Assembly (NCBI RefSeq): GCF_019754945.1
Contig: NZ_JAEUWU010000001.1
Location: 248,001 to 312,000, forward strand
Reading direction: 5' to 3'
From: Corynebacterium pseudokroppenstedtii
GTDB lineage: Bacteria; Actinomycetota; Actinomycetes; Mycobacteriales; Mycobacteriaceae
Length of the DNA: 64,000 bases
In this document: piece after piece, positions 27,542-35,824 of the stretch
How the letters are laid out: every line of letters starts with the position of its first letter
Position numbering within the stretch: the first letter of the stretch is position 1
Made by a program: the position numbers and the translations under genes
The notes under the pieces: generated by a model
Told to the model about the DNA's origin: nothing
Databases searched by the model: none
The model's input: only the letters and a program-made list of their open reading frames with translations

Positions 27542-29860
27542 GTGCGCCCAATGATGGGGTGGGAGCCGCTCGTCGTTCCCCTGCCCGATTCCCTTCCCGA
27601 CTCGACCCGCTCGCACTTAGCTGCTGTCGGAGTATCGACGGTTGCCGAGCTCGTGGAATGGTTCCCGCGTCGGTATGTCGAACCCGGGTCGACGTCGGAC
27701 ATGGGATCTGTTGACGTGGGCACCACCGTGACTTTCGTGGGGGAAATCCTCCGGGGGAATAAGATAACGACGCACACCCGAAAGCGCCTGTACACGGTGG
27801 TCATTACCGACGGCACCCAAACTATCAATGCCACGTTTTTTAACGCGTTCGCTCCGGCGCGGGATCTCGTCGTCGGAACCCGGGCTATTTTTGTGGGAAC
27901 CGTTTCGGAGTATCGAGGGGCGCTGCAACTGGCTCATCCCGCCTACAAGGTGATTGATTTTGCGAAAGAGTGGACGTTAGACGCTCAGCCCCCCGATGAG
28001 CAGGACAAACACCGTTCCACACACGGTTCTCAACGTGGTTCATCCCGAAACATTATTGACCGTGACACCGCGGCGCTGGTGACCGAGCTCCCGCTTTTAC
28101 CTATCTACCCGCTGAAGAGTCAATCATCGCGGCCCTCGTCGGCTACTGATGGTGATACGGGCAGCTCAAAGACGGGAAAGCAATCAACGAAACAATCAGC
28201 CAAGCGTCCAACTAAGCGCTCAAAACGGGGTTCGAAGCGCCCGGTTCGTGTGGATTCCTGGACTGCGTTGGACGCGATTACTACCGTCCTCACCCATAGC
28301 GATCCCATCCCGGACCCCCTGCCGCGCGTGCCCACTGTTCTGGGCAAACCCCTGCCGTCGCTGGATCACGCCATCCGCGCGATGCACATGCCTTCCTCGT
28401 GGGCAGATCAAGCCATGGCCCGCAAGCGCCTCGCTTTTAACGAAGCCTTGGGGTTGCAGCTGATCCTCGCTTTACGACGCCACGCTGCAGCGGACCGTCG
28501 CGCCCCGCAGTGCGTTCCCCGCGAGGACGGATACCGCGCCGAATTATTAGCCGGCTTGCCCTTCGCCCTGACTGATCAACAACGCGCGGTCGCGGAAGAG
28601 ATTGGCGACGATCTTGCCGCCACCAGGCCAATGTGTCGGCTGCTTCAAGGCGACGTGGGGTCGGGCAAAACCATCGTTGCTCTGATCGCCATGCTTCAGG
28701 CGGTGGATGCGGGGTGTCAGGCGGCGCTCTTAGCCCCCACTGAGGTGTTGGCCGCGCAGCACGCGCACTCGCTGATGACGATGATGGCTAACGCTGGTGT
28801 CGCCGCCACGATTCGGCTGGTCACCGGGTCGATGTCGGCGTCCTCCCGCCAAGAGACCCTCCTCTCGCTCATGACTGGGGAGACGGACATCGTTGTCGGC
28901 ACCCATGCGTTGCTCAGCGACAATGTGGAATTCTTCAATCTCGGGTTGGTTGTCGTGGATGAGCAACATCGTTTCGGTGTTGAGCAGCGGGATCGCCTGC
29001 GTGGTCGGGGGCGTGATACGGAGGACGGGCCGCTCACCCCGCATCAGCTAGTGATGACCGCCACACCGATTCCGCGTACCGTCGCGATGACTACTTTTGG
29101 GGATCTCGACGTCTCGACGATCACGGAGCTCCCCGGCGGCAGGAAACCTATCCAGAGTTCCGTCGTTCCGGAGTGGAAAAAGGGGTGGCTTGACCGCGCT
29201 TACCAGCGGATTCGGGAGGAAGTAGTGTCTGGCCGGCAGGCCTACATCGTGTGTCCCCGGATCCAGGGCGAGGGCGGCGTGAATGACATGTACGAGCAAT
29301 TGACGGCTGGTCCCCTCCACGGGTTGAGGGTTGGGATGCTGCACGGGCAACTACCCAATCCCGACAAAGAACGCATCATGGGGAAGTTTTCTCGCGGCGA
29401 CTGTGACGTGTTGATTTCCACGACCGTGATCGAGGTGGGCGTCGATGTTCCCAACGCAACGCTCATGTTGATTCGCGAAGCCGAGAATTTTGGCATTTCG
29501 CAGCTTCACCAGCTCCGCGGGCGCATCGGCCGCGGGAGTCATGCATCGTGGTGTCTCTTCCACACGGCTCAGCCGGAAGATAGTGACTCGTACCGACGCC
29601 TCCAGGGCGTAGCAGCCACCACCGACGGCTTCGCCCTTGCGGAATTAGACCTAGCCACTCGCAGTGAGGGAGACCTCGTCGGGGCTGATCAGTCCGGCAG
29701 ATCCACGCATATTCGCCTCCTCGACGTCGTCCATGACGAACCACTGATCGAGGCGGCGAAAACAGAGGCTGAGCATATCGTGCAGACGGATCCGGGCCTT
29801 GCCCGACGGCTCAGTGAAGGCTATAGCAGTACTGAGCGGGAGTTCTTGGGCAAAGGGTGA
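27542..29860 (+). CDS. recG: ATP-dependent DNA helicase RecG
   Basis: Branch-migration helicase that regresses stalled forks. An N-terminal wedge/OB domain (SDMGSVDVGTTVTFVGEILR) is followed by a superfamily 2 helicase: Walker A LLQGDVGSGKTIVAL, VVVDEQHRFGVEQR, VMTATPIPRT, and the C-terminal STTVIEVGVDVPNA and QLHQLRGRIGRG. Between the wedge and helicase is a long Ser/Lys/Arg-rich insert (about residues 160-235) not typical of RecG. GTG 27542 follows AAGGAGGAG and is the best start; earlier in-frame codons overlap the upstream gene. Confidence 0.96.
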   Translation: MRPMMGWEPLVVPLPDSLPDSTRSHLAAVGVSTVAELVEWFPRRYVEPGSTSDMGSVDVGTTVTFVGEILRGNKITTHTRKRLYTVVITDGTQTINATFFNAFAPARDLVVGTRAIFVGTVSEYRGALQLAHPAYKVIDFAKEWTLDAQPPDEQDKHRSTHGSQRGSSRNIIDRDTAALVTELPLLPIYPLKSQSSRPSSATDGDTGSSKTGKQSTKQSAKRPTKRSKRGSKRPVRVDSWTALDAITTVLTHSDPIPDPLPRVPTVLGKPLPSLDHAIRAMHMPSSWADQAMARKRLAFNEALGLQLILALRRHAAADRRAPQCVPREDGYRAELLAGLPFALTDQQRAVAEEIGDDLAATRPMCRLLQGDVGSGKTIVALIAMLQAVDAGCQAALLAPTEVLAAQHAHSLMTMMANAGVAATIRLVTGSMSASSRQETLLSLMTGETDIVVGTHALLSDNVEFFNLGLVVVDEQHRFGVEQRDRLRGRGRDTEDGPLTPHQLVMTATPIPRTVAMTTFGDLDVSTITELPGGRKPIQSSVVPEWKKGWLDRAYQRIREEVVSGRQAYIVCPRIQGEGGVNDMYEQLTAGPLHGLRVGMLHGQLPNPDKERIMGKFSRGDCDVLISTTVIEVGVDVPNATLMLIREAENFGISQLHQLRGRIGRGSHASWCLFHTAQPEDSDSYRRLQGVAATTDGFALAELDLATRSEGDLVGADQSGRSTHIRLLDVVHDEPLIEAAKTEAEHIVQTDPGLARRLSEGYSSTEREFLGKG

Positions 29861-29918
29861 GTGTTTCCCGGTTGAGGTGGACAAAGCGCAGGCCAACATG
29901 GACGGTAAAGTGAACCGC

Positions 29919-30128
29919 ATGGACATTTGTGCGCCTTTCGCGGGAGTTGTTCACTACCACGTCACCCCGGGCCAGCGGGTGGCGCCTGGGGAAACACTCG
30001 CAGTTGTTGAAGCTGTGAAGCTAGAAGCTCCCGTGGTATCGCCCGTCGCAGGTACGGTAGGTTCACTGGATCGTGACGATTTTTCCAACGTCGACGGTGG
30101 CGACAGGATTGTAGCCATAACGGATTAG
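29919..30128 (+). CDS. Biotinyl/lipoyl-domain carrier protein
   Basis: About 70 residues forming one biotinyl-lipoyl hammerhead: MDICAPFAGVVHYHVTPGQR, ETLAVVEAVKLEAPVVSPVA, then a glycine-rich second half. The attachment lysine is in EAVKLEAP; the usual biotin site is AMKM, so the residues on either side are altered (V and L), a variant I recall in corynebacterial homologues at this locus. A stand-alone carrier must be served by a partner carboxylase encoded elsewhere. Start is ATG 29919 or ATG 29898; neither has a strong ribosome site. Follows recG by under 60 bases. Confidence 0.8.
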   Translation: MDICAPFAGVVHYHVTPGQRVAPGETLAVVEAVKLEAPVVSPVAGTVGSLDRDDFSNVDGGDRIVAITD

Positions 30129-30224
30129 TCAGAAATTCTTGGATGGCGGCACAACGCATTAGCACACGCAGTAATACGTTGGCGCATACGGCAGCGCAGT
30201 CCAGGCATAAAGAGGGGAATTGAG

Positions 30225-30791
30225 ATGCGAATTATTTCAGGATACGCACGCGGGCGGACCATTAAAGCCCCCGCCGAAGGCACACGTCCCACATCTGATC
30301 GGGCCAAAGAGGGAGTGTTCTCTTCGCTCAGCGTCCGCTTCGGTTTTGATGGTGCCCGGGTTCTTGACCTCTTCGCCGGGTCCGGCGCGTTGGGGTTGGA
30401 AGCAGCATCGCGCGGGGCAGATAGCGTCGTTTTCGTCGATACGGATTCGGCTGCCATCGAGACCATCAAGGACAACATTCGTCGCGTCGGCGATGTGGAT
30501 GCCGACGTCGTCCAGCTCAAAGTATCCAGTTACTTATCAGGCGCGCCGGAGAATTATTTCGACATCGTGCTGATCGATCCTCCTTATGCGCTCATCGACG
30601 AAGCAGTCCACGACATGTTGGTAGCGTTGGCTCCCCATCTGAGGGACGGGGCTGCTGTGGTGGTGGAGCGTTCATCTGCCAGCCCTGAGACACAGTGGCC
30701 AGAGGGATATGAGCCGACCGGGCAGAAGTTAAAAAAGCGGACGTATGGGGCTGCGCGCATGGATATGGCCTCTTTTACTCGTTCTGAGTAG
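30225..30791 (+). CDS. rsmD: 16S rRNA (guanine-N2) methyltransferase RsmD
   Basis: Methylates G966 (E. coli numbering) of 16S rRNA in the assembled small subunit. The family signs are MRIISGYARGRTIKAP, RPTSDRAKEGVFSSL, the SAM-binding VLDLFAGSGALGLEAASRGA, and the catalytic VLIDPPYAL. Length 188 is normal. GAGGGG precedes ATG 30225. coaD follows, as usual in actinobacteria. Confidence 0.96.
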   Translation: MRIISGYARGRTIKAPAEGTRPTSDRAKEGVFSSLSVRFGFDGARVLDLFAGSGALGLEAASRGADSVVFVDTDSAAIETIKDNIRRVGDVDADVVQLKVSSYLSGAPENYFDIVLIDPPYALIDEAVHDMLVALAPHLRDGAAVVVERSSASPETQWPEGYEPTGQKLKKRTYGAARMDMASFTRSE

Positions 30792-30894
30792 ATCCAGCTT
30801 CTGAGTAGAACCAGCGTTAGCCCGCATTGCGCTCGATATTATGTGCACAGAATGATGCGCACGGACGCGGAGCGCCAGAGAGAGGAACACAAGG

Positions 30895-31368
30895 ATGCAT
30901 GTTGTCTGCCCAGGGTCATTTGATCCCATCACCAACGGACACGTGGACATTATCGAGCGGGCAGCTGCTCAGTTTGACCAGGTCACGGTGCTGGTGACGT
31001 TTAATCCGAATAAACATGGTCTTTTCTCCGTCGAGGAGCGCTGTGATCTGATCCGGAAAGCAGTGGAGCACCTGCCCAACGTCGATGTTGATTCGTGGAA
31101 CAAACTGCTGGTGGATTACACCACGGAACACCAGATCAGCGCCCTTGTGAAGGGTTTGCGCAGCTCACTCGATTACGCCTATGAGCTGCCGATGGCACAG
31201 ATGAACAGGTCGCTTTCTGGAATCGATACCCTTTTCTTGTTGACGACGCCGAAGTTCGGGCACATTTCGTCGACCCTATGTAAAGAGGTGGCCCGCTACG
31301 GCGGCGACGTGTCGGGACTCATGCCTGATCACGTTATCGAGGCGATGCAAAAGAAGTTTTCAGAATAA
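30895..31368 (+). CDS. coaD: Phosphopantetheine adenylyltransferase
   Basis: Penultimate enzyme of coenzyme A synthesis. CPGSFDPITNGHVDIIERAA with the T-x-G-H nucleotidyl-transfer motif opens the protein; VKGLRSSLDYAYELPMAQMN and STLCKEVARYGGDVSGLMP complete the family pattern. Length 157 is typical. AGAGAGGA lies before ATG 30895. Confidence 0.97.
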   Translation: MHVVCPGSFDPITNGHVDIIERAAAQFDQVTVLVTFNPNKHGLFSVEERCDLIRKAVEHLPNVDVDSWNKLLVDYTTEHQISALVKGLRSSLDYAYELPMAQMNRSLSGIDTLFLLTTPKFGHISSTLCKEVARYGGDVSGLMPDHVIEAMQKKFSE

Positions 31369-31471
31369 TTCGGGTCTAAGCCCTCGCGATGAGCAGGAAT
31401 GTTAAAGGGTCTCGTCGGCTAGTTGGCGTGGCTTCCTGCAAAACTACGAAAATTCTGCCAAGCTAGTGGTT

Positions 31472-32230
31472 ATGTACAGAACTTTCGAAGGCATCGACGA
31501 ACTACTCCAAATGGTCGATCAGGCCTACGGCGTACCCATGACTAGTAACTGTATGGTTCCCCGCCGGGAAGTCCTGGATCTTTTAGACGAAATCCGCAAC
31601 GCCATACCGACTGAGATGGACGATGCGCAGGATGTTCTGGATAAGCGCGACGGCATCATTAATGAAGCCACTGAACGCTCGCACTCCATGGTGGCTGATG
31701 CCGAGGCTGAAGCCCAGCGTTTAGTAGCCGAAGCACAAGAAAAGTGCGACGCGATGATGAATGACGCGGAAGATCGCGCCCATGGCATGGTCGCCCACGC
31801 CGAGGACGAGGCAGACTCCATTGTCCAAGACGCCCAGCGTGAATACGACGACGTCACAGGCCGCGCGGCTGCTGAAGCAGAGCGCCTGGTTGCGTCGGGT
31901 AATGAATCCTACGACCGCAGCGTGAACGAAGGCCTGAAAGAGCAGGCCCGCCTGGTTAGCGAATCAGAAGTCGTACGGATGGCTAATGAGGAAGCGACGC
32001 GCGTTCGCGATTCCGCACATGCCGATTCCGATAAGCTCCGTAGCGATTGCGACCGGTACGTCGACCAGAAGTTGGCCGAGTTTGAGGAGTCCTTGACCTC
32101 AGTGCTGCGTACGGTAGGGAAGGATCGCGCTGCTTTGCGTGGCGGGGCAGGGATTTCCGGCGGGCGTTCCCGGTCCGCTTCTCGTGAACCTCGCGACGAT
32201 TACCGCGGCCGAGACTCGCGTCGGAACTAA
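31472..32230 (+). CDS. sepIVA: SepIVA-type DivIVA-domain protein
   Basis: A coiled-coil protein of 252 residues with an N-terminal DivIVA-like segment (MYRTFEGIDELLQMVDQAYG, CMVPRREVLDLLDEIRNAIP) and a long Ala/Glu-rich heptad region (about 60-220) with recurring AEDRAH/AEAEA patterns, ending in an Arg/Ser-rich tail. It corresponds in position and layout to mycobacterial SepIVA (Rv2927c), a division and septation factor, between coaD and the DUF177-rnc pair. Start ATG 31472 gives the conserved MYRTFEG; a GTG two codons earlier is possible. Confidence 0.88.
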   Translation: MYRTFEGIDELLQMVDQAYGVPMTSNCMVPRREVLDLLDEIRNAIPTEMDDAQDVLDKRDGIINEATERSHSMVADAEAEAQRLVAEAQEKCDAMMNDAEDRAHGMVAHAEDEADSIVQDAQREYDDVTGRAAAEAERLVASGNESYDRSVNEGLKEQARLVSESEVVRMANEEATRVRDSAHADSDKLRSDCDRYVDQKLAEFEESLTSVLRTVGKDRAALRGGAGISGGRSRSASREPRDDYRGRDSRRN

Positions 32231-32343
32231 AAACATCCATTTTGTGGCTGAGTGTGAGGCCGACTCTAAGTTTCAGCGAAAACCGCTTTGTCGTGCAGTT
32301 TTGCCCTGCCGCGGTGGTAGTTGAGTTGGTATAGGAGGACGTA

Positions 32344-32394
32344 GTGTCCGCGGTGCATTACCATGGGCGGTGTTATGGGAATTTCACATTCTGA
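32344..32394 (+). other. Possible 16-codon leader ORF overlapping the DUF177 start
   Basis: AGGAGG at 32333-32338 is 5 bases before GTG 32344, an almost ideal start signal, but that frame ends at TGA 32392-32394 after 16 codons and overlaps the start of the DUF177 gene in another frame. It could be a coupling leader, or a trace of a frameshift near the true start. Confidence 0.35.
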
Positions 32395-32965
32395 CCGCAA
32401 AGAATCAGTGACACCGACGGCACATAACCCGCTGTCCCTGGATGTCTCAACGGTATCGCAGCAATCGGGCGCTGTAGAGACCATCGACACCGAAGGTCCT
32501 TCACCAGTACGCATCGGCCCAGAAATGATCGCGTTTGGCGTCGGCACCCCTCTTGATGTGCACGCGACGGTCACCAATGTTGGCGAGGGGCTTGTGGTTG
32601 ATGCTGAGATTTCGGGCTCCGGTGAAGCCGAGTGCGTGCGGTGCCTCAAACCATTAACTCCGCACCTCTCCTTCCATATCAATGGGGTATGGGCACTGAC
32701 AGAAGGCTTCATCACCTCGGAGGACTCCGACGATGATGACGACGATGATCCGACCCCGATGGTGAAGGACAATCGGTTGGACCTCACCCAGGCCGTGATC
32801 GACGAAGCTGGAGTGTCCTTGCCTTTCTCTCCCACGTGCGAAGAGTTCGGTGAGGAGTGCGACTCCCAAACTCCCGAGCCCGACGGGGTGTCTGGGGAGA
32901 CTGAGACGGTCGATCCGCGGTGGGCAGGATTGCAGGACAAGCTGAAAGATCTACGTGATGTCTAA
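32363..32965 (+). CDS. DUF177/YceD family protein
   Basis: Family features are PLSLDVS, the GPSPVRIG segment, and the zinc-ribbon-like core AECVRCLKPL with a second CEEFGEEC pair, so four cysteines can bind metal. A run of seven aspartates (about residues 115-121) is unusual in the loop. The family is linked with ribosome biogenesis and, in many bacteria, sits with rpmF; here no rpmF is between it and rnc. Start ATG 32363 or ATG 32375; the strong ribosome site upstream belongs to a different frame (32344). Its end overlaps rnc by a few bases. Confidence 0.85.
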   Translation: MGGVMGISHSDRKESVTPTAHNPLSLDVSTVSQQSGAVETIDTEGPSPVRIGPEMIAFGVGTPLDVHATVTNVGEGLVVDAEISGSGEAECVRCLKPLTPHLSFHINGVWALTEGFITSEDSDDDDDDDPTPMVKDNRLDLTQAVIDEAGVSLPFSPTCEEFGEECDSQTPEPDGVSGETETVDPRWAGLQDKLKDLRDV

Positions 32966-33698
32966 ACAAAAGAATTCGAAGCACGAGCGGCTGACGGGCG
33001 AAGAAGCCTGGGCCGCTGCTTTTGGTGATGTTGATCATCAGCCCCTACTCGATGGGTTCGGAGTCTCTCTTCCTGCCGACGCTTTACGCCTGGCGCTGAC
33101 CCACCGTTCGTTCGCTAACGAAAACGGGATGCTGCCGAATAACGAGCGCCTCGAGTTCCTGGGCGACGCGGTTTTGGGGCTCTCTGTTGCGGAGCGCCTG
33201 TATCGGGATTATCCCGACCGCACCGAGTCGGAGATTTCAAAGATGCGGGCCGGCGTCGTCAATATGTACGCATTGGCGGATGTGGCACGAGAGATCGGCC
33301 TGGGCAATCACGTGCTGCTGGGCCGCGGTGAGCAGCTGACCAATGGGAAAGACAAGAATTCCATTCTGGCTGATACGACAGAGGCCATGCTCGGTGCGAT
33401 TTATCTGGAGCACGGTTTCCAGACTGCGAAAGACGTTATTCTTCGTCTGTTTAAGTCCAGGATTGAAACTGCGCCCACCGTCGGACTGCATATGGACTGG
33501 AAGACGGAGCTGCTGGAGAAGATTGCTGGCCGTGGTTTAGGCGAACCGGAATACAACACGACGATTTCCGGGCCGGCCCACGATCCGCATTTCACCTCGA
33601 CAGTGTCCTTGCAGGGCACAGTGTGGGGCCACGGGGAGGGGCACACCAAGAAAGAAGCGGAGCATCATGCTGCCCGCGAAGCTCATGACGCATTGTGA
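32958..33698 (+). CDS. rnc: Ribonuclease III
   Basis: Double-strand-specific endonuclease for rRNA processing. The catalytic signature NERLEFLGDAVLGLSVAERL is present, with the second acidic site in DTTEAMLGAIYLEHG. The C-terminal dsRNA-binding domain starts at MDWKTELLEKIAG and ends with KKEAEHHAAREA. Length 246 is typical. Start ATG 32958 overlaps the DUF177 stop. In mycobacteria mutM follows rnc; here a symporter gene follows instead. Confidence 0.97.
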   Translation: MSKQKNSKHERLTGEEAWAAAFGDVDHQPLLDGFGVSLPADALRLALTHRSFANENGMLPNNERLEFLGDAVLGLSVAERLYRDYPDRTESEISKMRAGVVNMYALADVAREIGLGNHVLLGRGEQLTNGKDKNSILADTTEAMLGAIYLEHGFQTAKDVILRLFKSRIETAPTVGLHMDWKTELLEKIAGRGLGEPEYNTTISGPAHDPHFTSTVSLQGTVWGHGEGHTKKEAEHHAAREAHDAL

Positions 33699-33850
33699 CG
33701 TCGACGCCGTGTGACGCGGGCCGGTTGTAACGTACATTCGGCACCGATTTTCTGGTCATTTATTTCAAACATGTTAAATGTTGGCGGATAGCACCAGGTG
33801 GGCCATCAGAAATTCTGGATCTCCTGTCGATGGTCGTAGGGTAGTTCACT

Positions 33851-35380
33851 ATGGCAGCTATTGAGAACGCGGTGACTGGCTCGAGTGACGGGTTATGGAC
33901 CGTCATCACGTGGGTGCTGTTAGCGGCAGGTGTGTGGTTCTGTTTCCGTACGGTCGTTGTTCAGATCCGTATGGTTCCGGAAATGTTTCGGTCGCTGACA
34001 GAAAAACCCAGTGATATTTCAAAAGACAAAAAAGGAATCTCCGCGTTCAAAGCGTTTACAATTTCGGCGGCATCGCGTGTGGGGACAGGCAATATTGCTG
34101 GTGTCGCAGTGGCAATCACCATCGGTGGGCCAGGCGCCGTTTTCTGGATGTGGTTGGTCGCGATCGTCGGTGGGGCAACTTCATTCGTTGAGTCAACACT
34201 GGCGCAGCTTTACAAGGTTAAGGACACCGATTCTTACCGGGGTGGTCCGGCCTACTACATCACCAAAGGCCTGAATCTTAAGTGGTTGGCTGCAGTTTTC
34301 GTGGTCGCCATTACGGTGACGTACGGGTTTGTCTATAACGCGGTTCAGTCAAACTCCATTGTCGACGCCATTACCGAGTCGACTGGTTCTGATGCGATGT
34401 GGTGGAAGGCGTTGTTGGGGGTTGCGCTGGCCATTCTGACGGCACTTATCGTGTTTGGTGGTGTGCAGCGTATCGCGTCGGTGACCAACTGGTTGGTTCC
34501 TATCATGGCCGTGCTGTACATCGTGACCGGTCTCGTTGTTGTGTTGGTGAATATCGAGCAGGTTCCTCACATGTTTGCTGAGATCGTGACCTCGGCATTA
34601 GGTATTAGAGAGGTCGCGGGGGCGACTTTCGGACAAGCGTTTATGTACGGTATTCGGCGTGGCCTGTTCTCAAATGAAGCCGGTGAAGGCTCCATCCCTA
34701 ACGCGGCAGCGACTGCTTCCGTGAGCCACCCGGTCAAACAGGGGCTTATTCAAACGCTTGGCGTGTATTTTGACACCATCATCGTGTGCTCGATCACGGC
34801 GTTTATCATTTTGCTCAATAACCCCTCCTTTGGAGAGGGCGTTGAGTCAACATCGTTAACCCAGAACTCTGTTGCGGCCGCAGTCGGCCACTGGGGAGTC
34901 CACCTGGTGACGGTGATTATCTTCTTCCTCGCGTTTTCGTCGGTCATCGGAAATTACTACTACGGTGAATCCAACATCGAGTTCTTCACCAGAAATAAAA
35001 AAGTGATGACCGCATACCGGTTCCTGGTGTGCCTCTGTGTTTTGGGCGGATCCCTGGGCAAAGTCGGCATCGTCTGGGCACTAGCGGATCTCTTCGCAGG
35101 GATTATGGTTGCTATCAACCTCACCGCCATTCTGCCGCTGGGCGGGGCTGCTATCGCGCTGCTTAAGAATTATCGGCAACAACGTAACCGTGGATTGTCG
35201 CCTGTCTTCCACAGAGACGATCTGCCGAATTTGCCTGGACACGACAAAATCGAATGCTGGGATGGCACCGACCCGCTAACGATCCGTGGCGACGGTCAGG
35301 AAGTCTATGGACGGCGTCCGGGAACGCCCACACCGCAGGTTATTAAGCGTGCAGCTAACGGTTCTGTCCGTGCTGACTGA
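33851..35380 (+). CDS. Alanine/glycine:cation symporter (AGCS family)
   Basis: A 509-residue sodium-coupled amino acid transporter. AGCS signs are ISAFKAFTISAASRVGTGNI, GGPGAVFWMWLVAIVGGATS, the YRGGPAYYITKGL segment and GIRRGLFSNEAGEGSIPNAA. About ten to eleven hydrophobic helices are seen, with a hydrophilic 60-residue C-tail. Alanine or glycine with Na+ is the likely substrate. It sits between rnc and acyP, where related genomes usually carry mutM; whether it was inserted there is inference. Confidence 0.93.
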   Translation: MAAIENAVTGSSDGLWTVITWVLLAAGVWFCFRTVVVQIRMVPEMFRSLTEKPSDISKDKKGISAFKAFTISAASRVGTGNIAGVAVAITIGGPGAVFWMWLVAIVGGATSFVESTLAQLYKVKDTDSYRGGPAYYITKGLNLKWLAAVFVVAITVTYGFVYNAVQSNSIVDAITESTGSDAMWWKALLGVALAILTALIVFGGVQRIASVTNWLVPIMAVLYIVTGLVVVLVNIEQVPHMFAEIVTSALGIREVAGATFGQAFMYGIRRGLFSNEAGEGSIPNAAATASVSHPVKQGLIQTLGVYFDTIIVCSITAFIILLNNPSFGEGVESTSLTQNSVAAAVGHWGVHLVTVIIFFLAFSSVIGNYYYGESNIEFFTRNKKVMTAYRFLVCLCVLGGSLGKVGIVWALADLFAGIMVAINLTAILPLGGAAIALLKNYRQQRNRGLSPVFHRDDLPNLPGHDKIECWDGTDPLTIRGDGQEVYGRRPGTPTPQVIKRAANGSVRAD

Positions 35381-35461
35381 GAATGCAGGCTCGGCCCAAT
35401 TATCGTGTAGGCGAGTAGGATACTGCGCAGTAGAAGCTCGTAGGAAAGGAACCAAAAGCTT

Positions 35462-35776
35462 ATGACTCCAGCAGAATCCGGTCAGTCACATGACCTCGTT
35501 CGCCTCACCGCGTGGGTTCACGGATATGTTCAAGGCGTCGGATTCCGCTGGTGGACACGAAGCCAAGCACTCGAACTCGGATTAGTGGGTTCTGCGACGA
35601 ACTACTCCGACGGTCGAGTGCTCGTGTGCGCCGAAGGCGAGCGGGCCCCGGTCACCGAGCTCCTAGCGCGGTTGCGTGAGGAGCCGACGTCGACCAATCG
35701 TCCTGGTTCCGTCGATAATGTGGTGGAGTCGTGGGAAGAACCACGGGGCGGGTACCAAACGTTCGAAACCCGGTAA
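35462..35776 (+). CDS. acyP: Acylphosphatase
   Basis: Small enzyme hydrolysing acyl phosphates. The active-site loop VHGYVQGVGFRWW holds the catalytic Arg and the conserved Asn lies in SATNYSDGRVLVCAEGE. Length 104 is slightly above the usual 90. AGGAAAGGA precedes ATG 35462. Placed directly before smc as in many actinobacteria. Confidence 0.95.
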   Translation: MTPAESGQSHDLVRLTAWVHGYVQGVGFRWWTRSQALELGLVGSATNYSDGRVLVCAEGERAPVTELLARLREEPTSTNRPGSVDNVVESWEEPRGGYQTFETR

Positions 35777-35811
35777 CCATTACTCGGTAACCGCTAATTT
35801 GATCAACGGAA

Positions 35812-35817
35812 TAGATT
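35812..35817 (+). promoter_or_regulatory. -10 element of leaderless smc
   Basis: TAGATT lies 7 bases before ATG 35825 with no ribosome site between, so transcription should start at or beside the start codon. Confidence 0.45.
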
Positions 35818-35824
35818 TACTGGC

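Noticed and set aside
32266..32940. 224-codon minus-strand frame across DUF177
   Set aside because: It is the antisense of a well-supported gene and has low-complexity Ser/Thr content typical of shadow frames.
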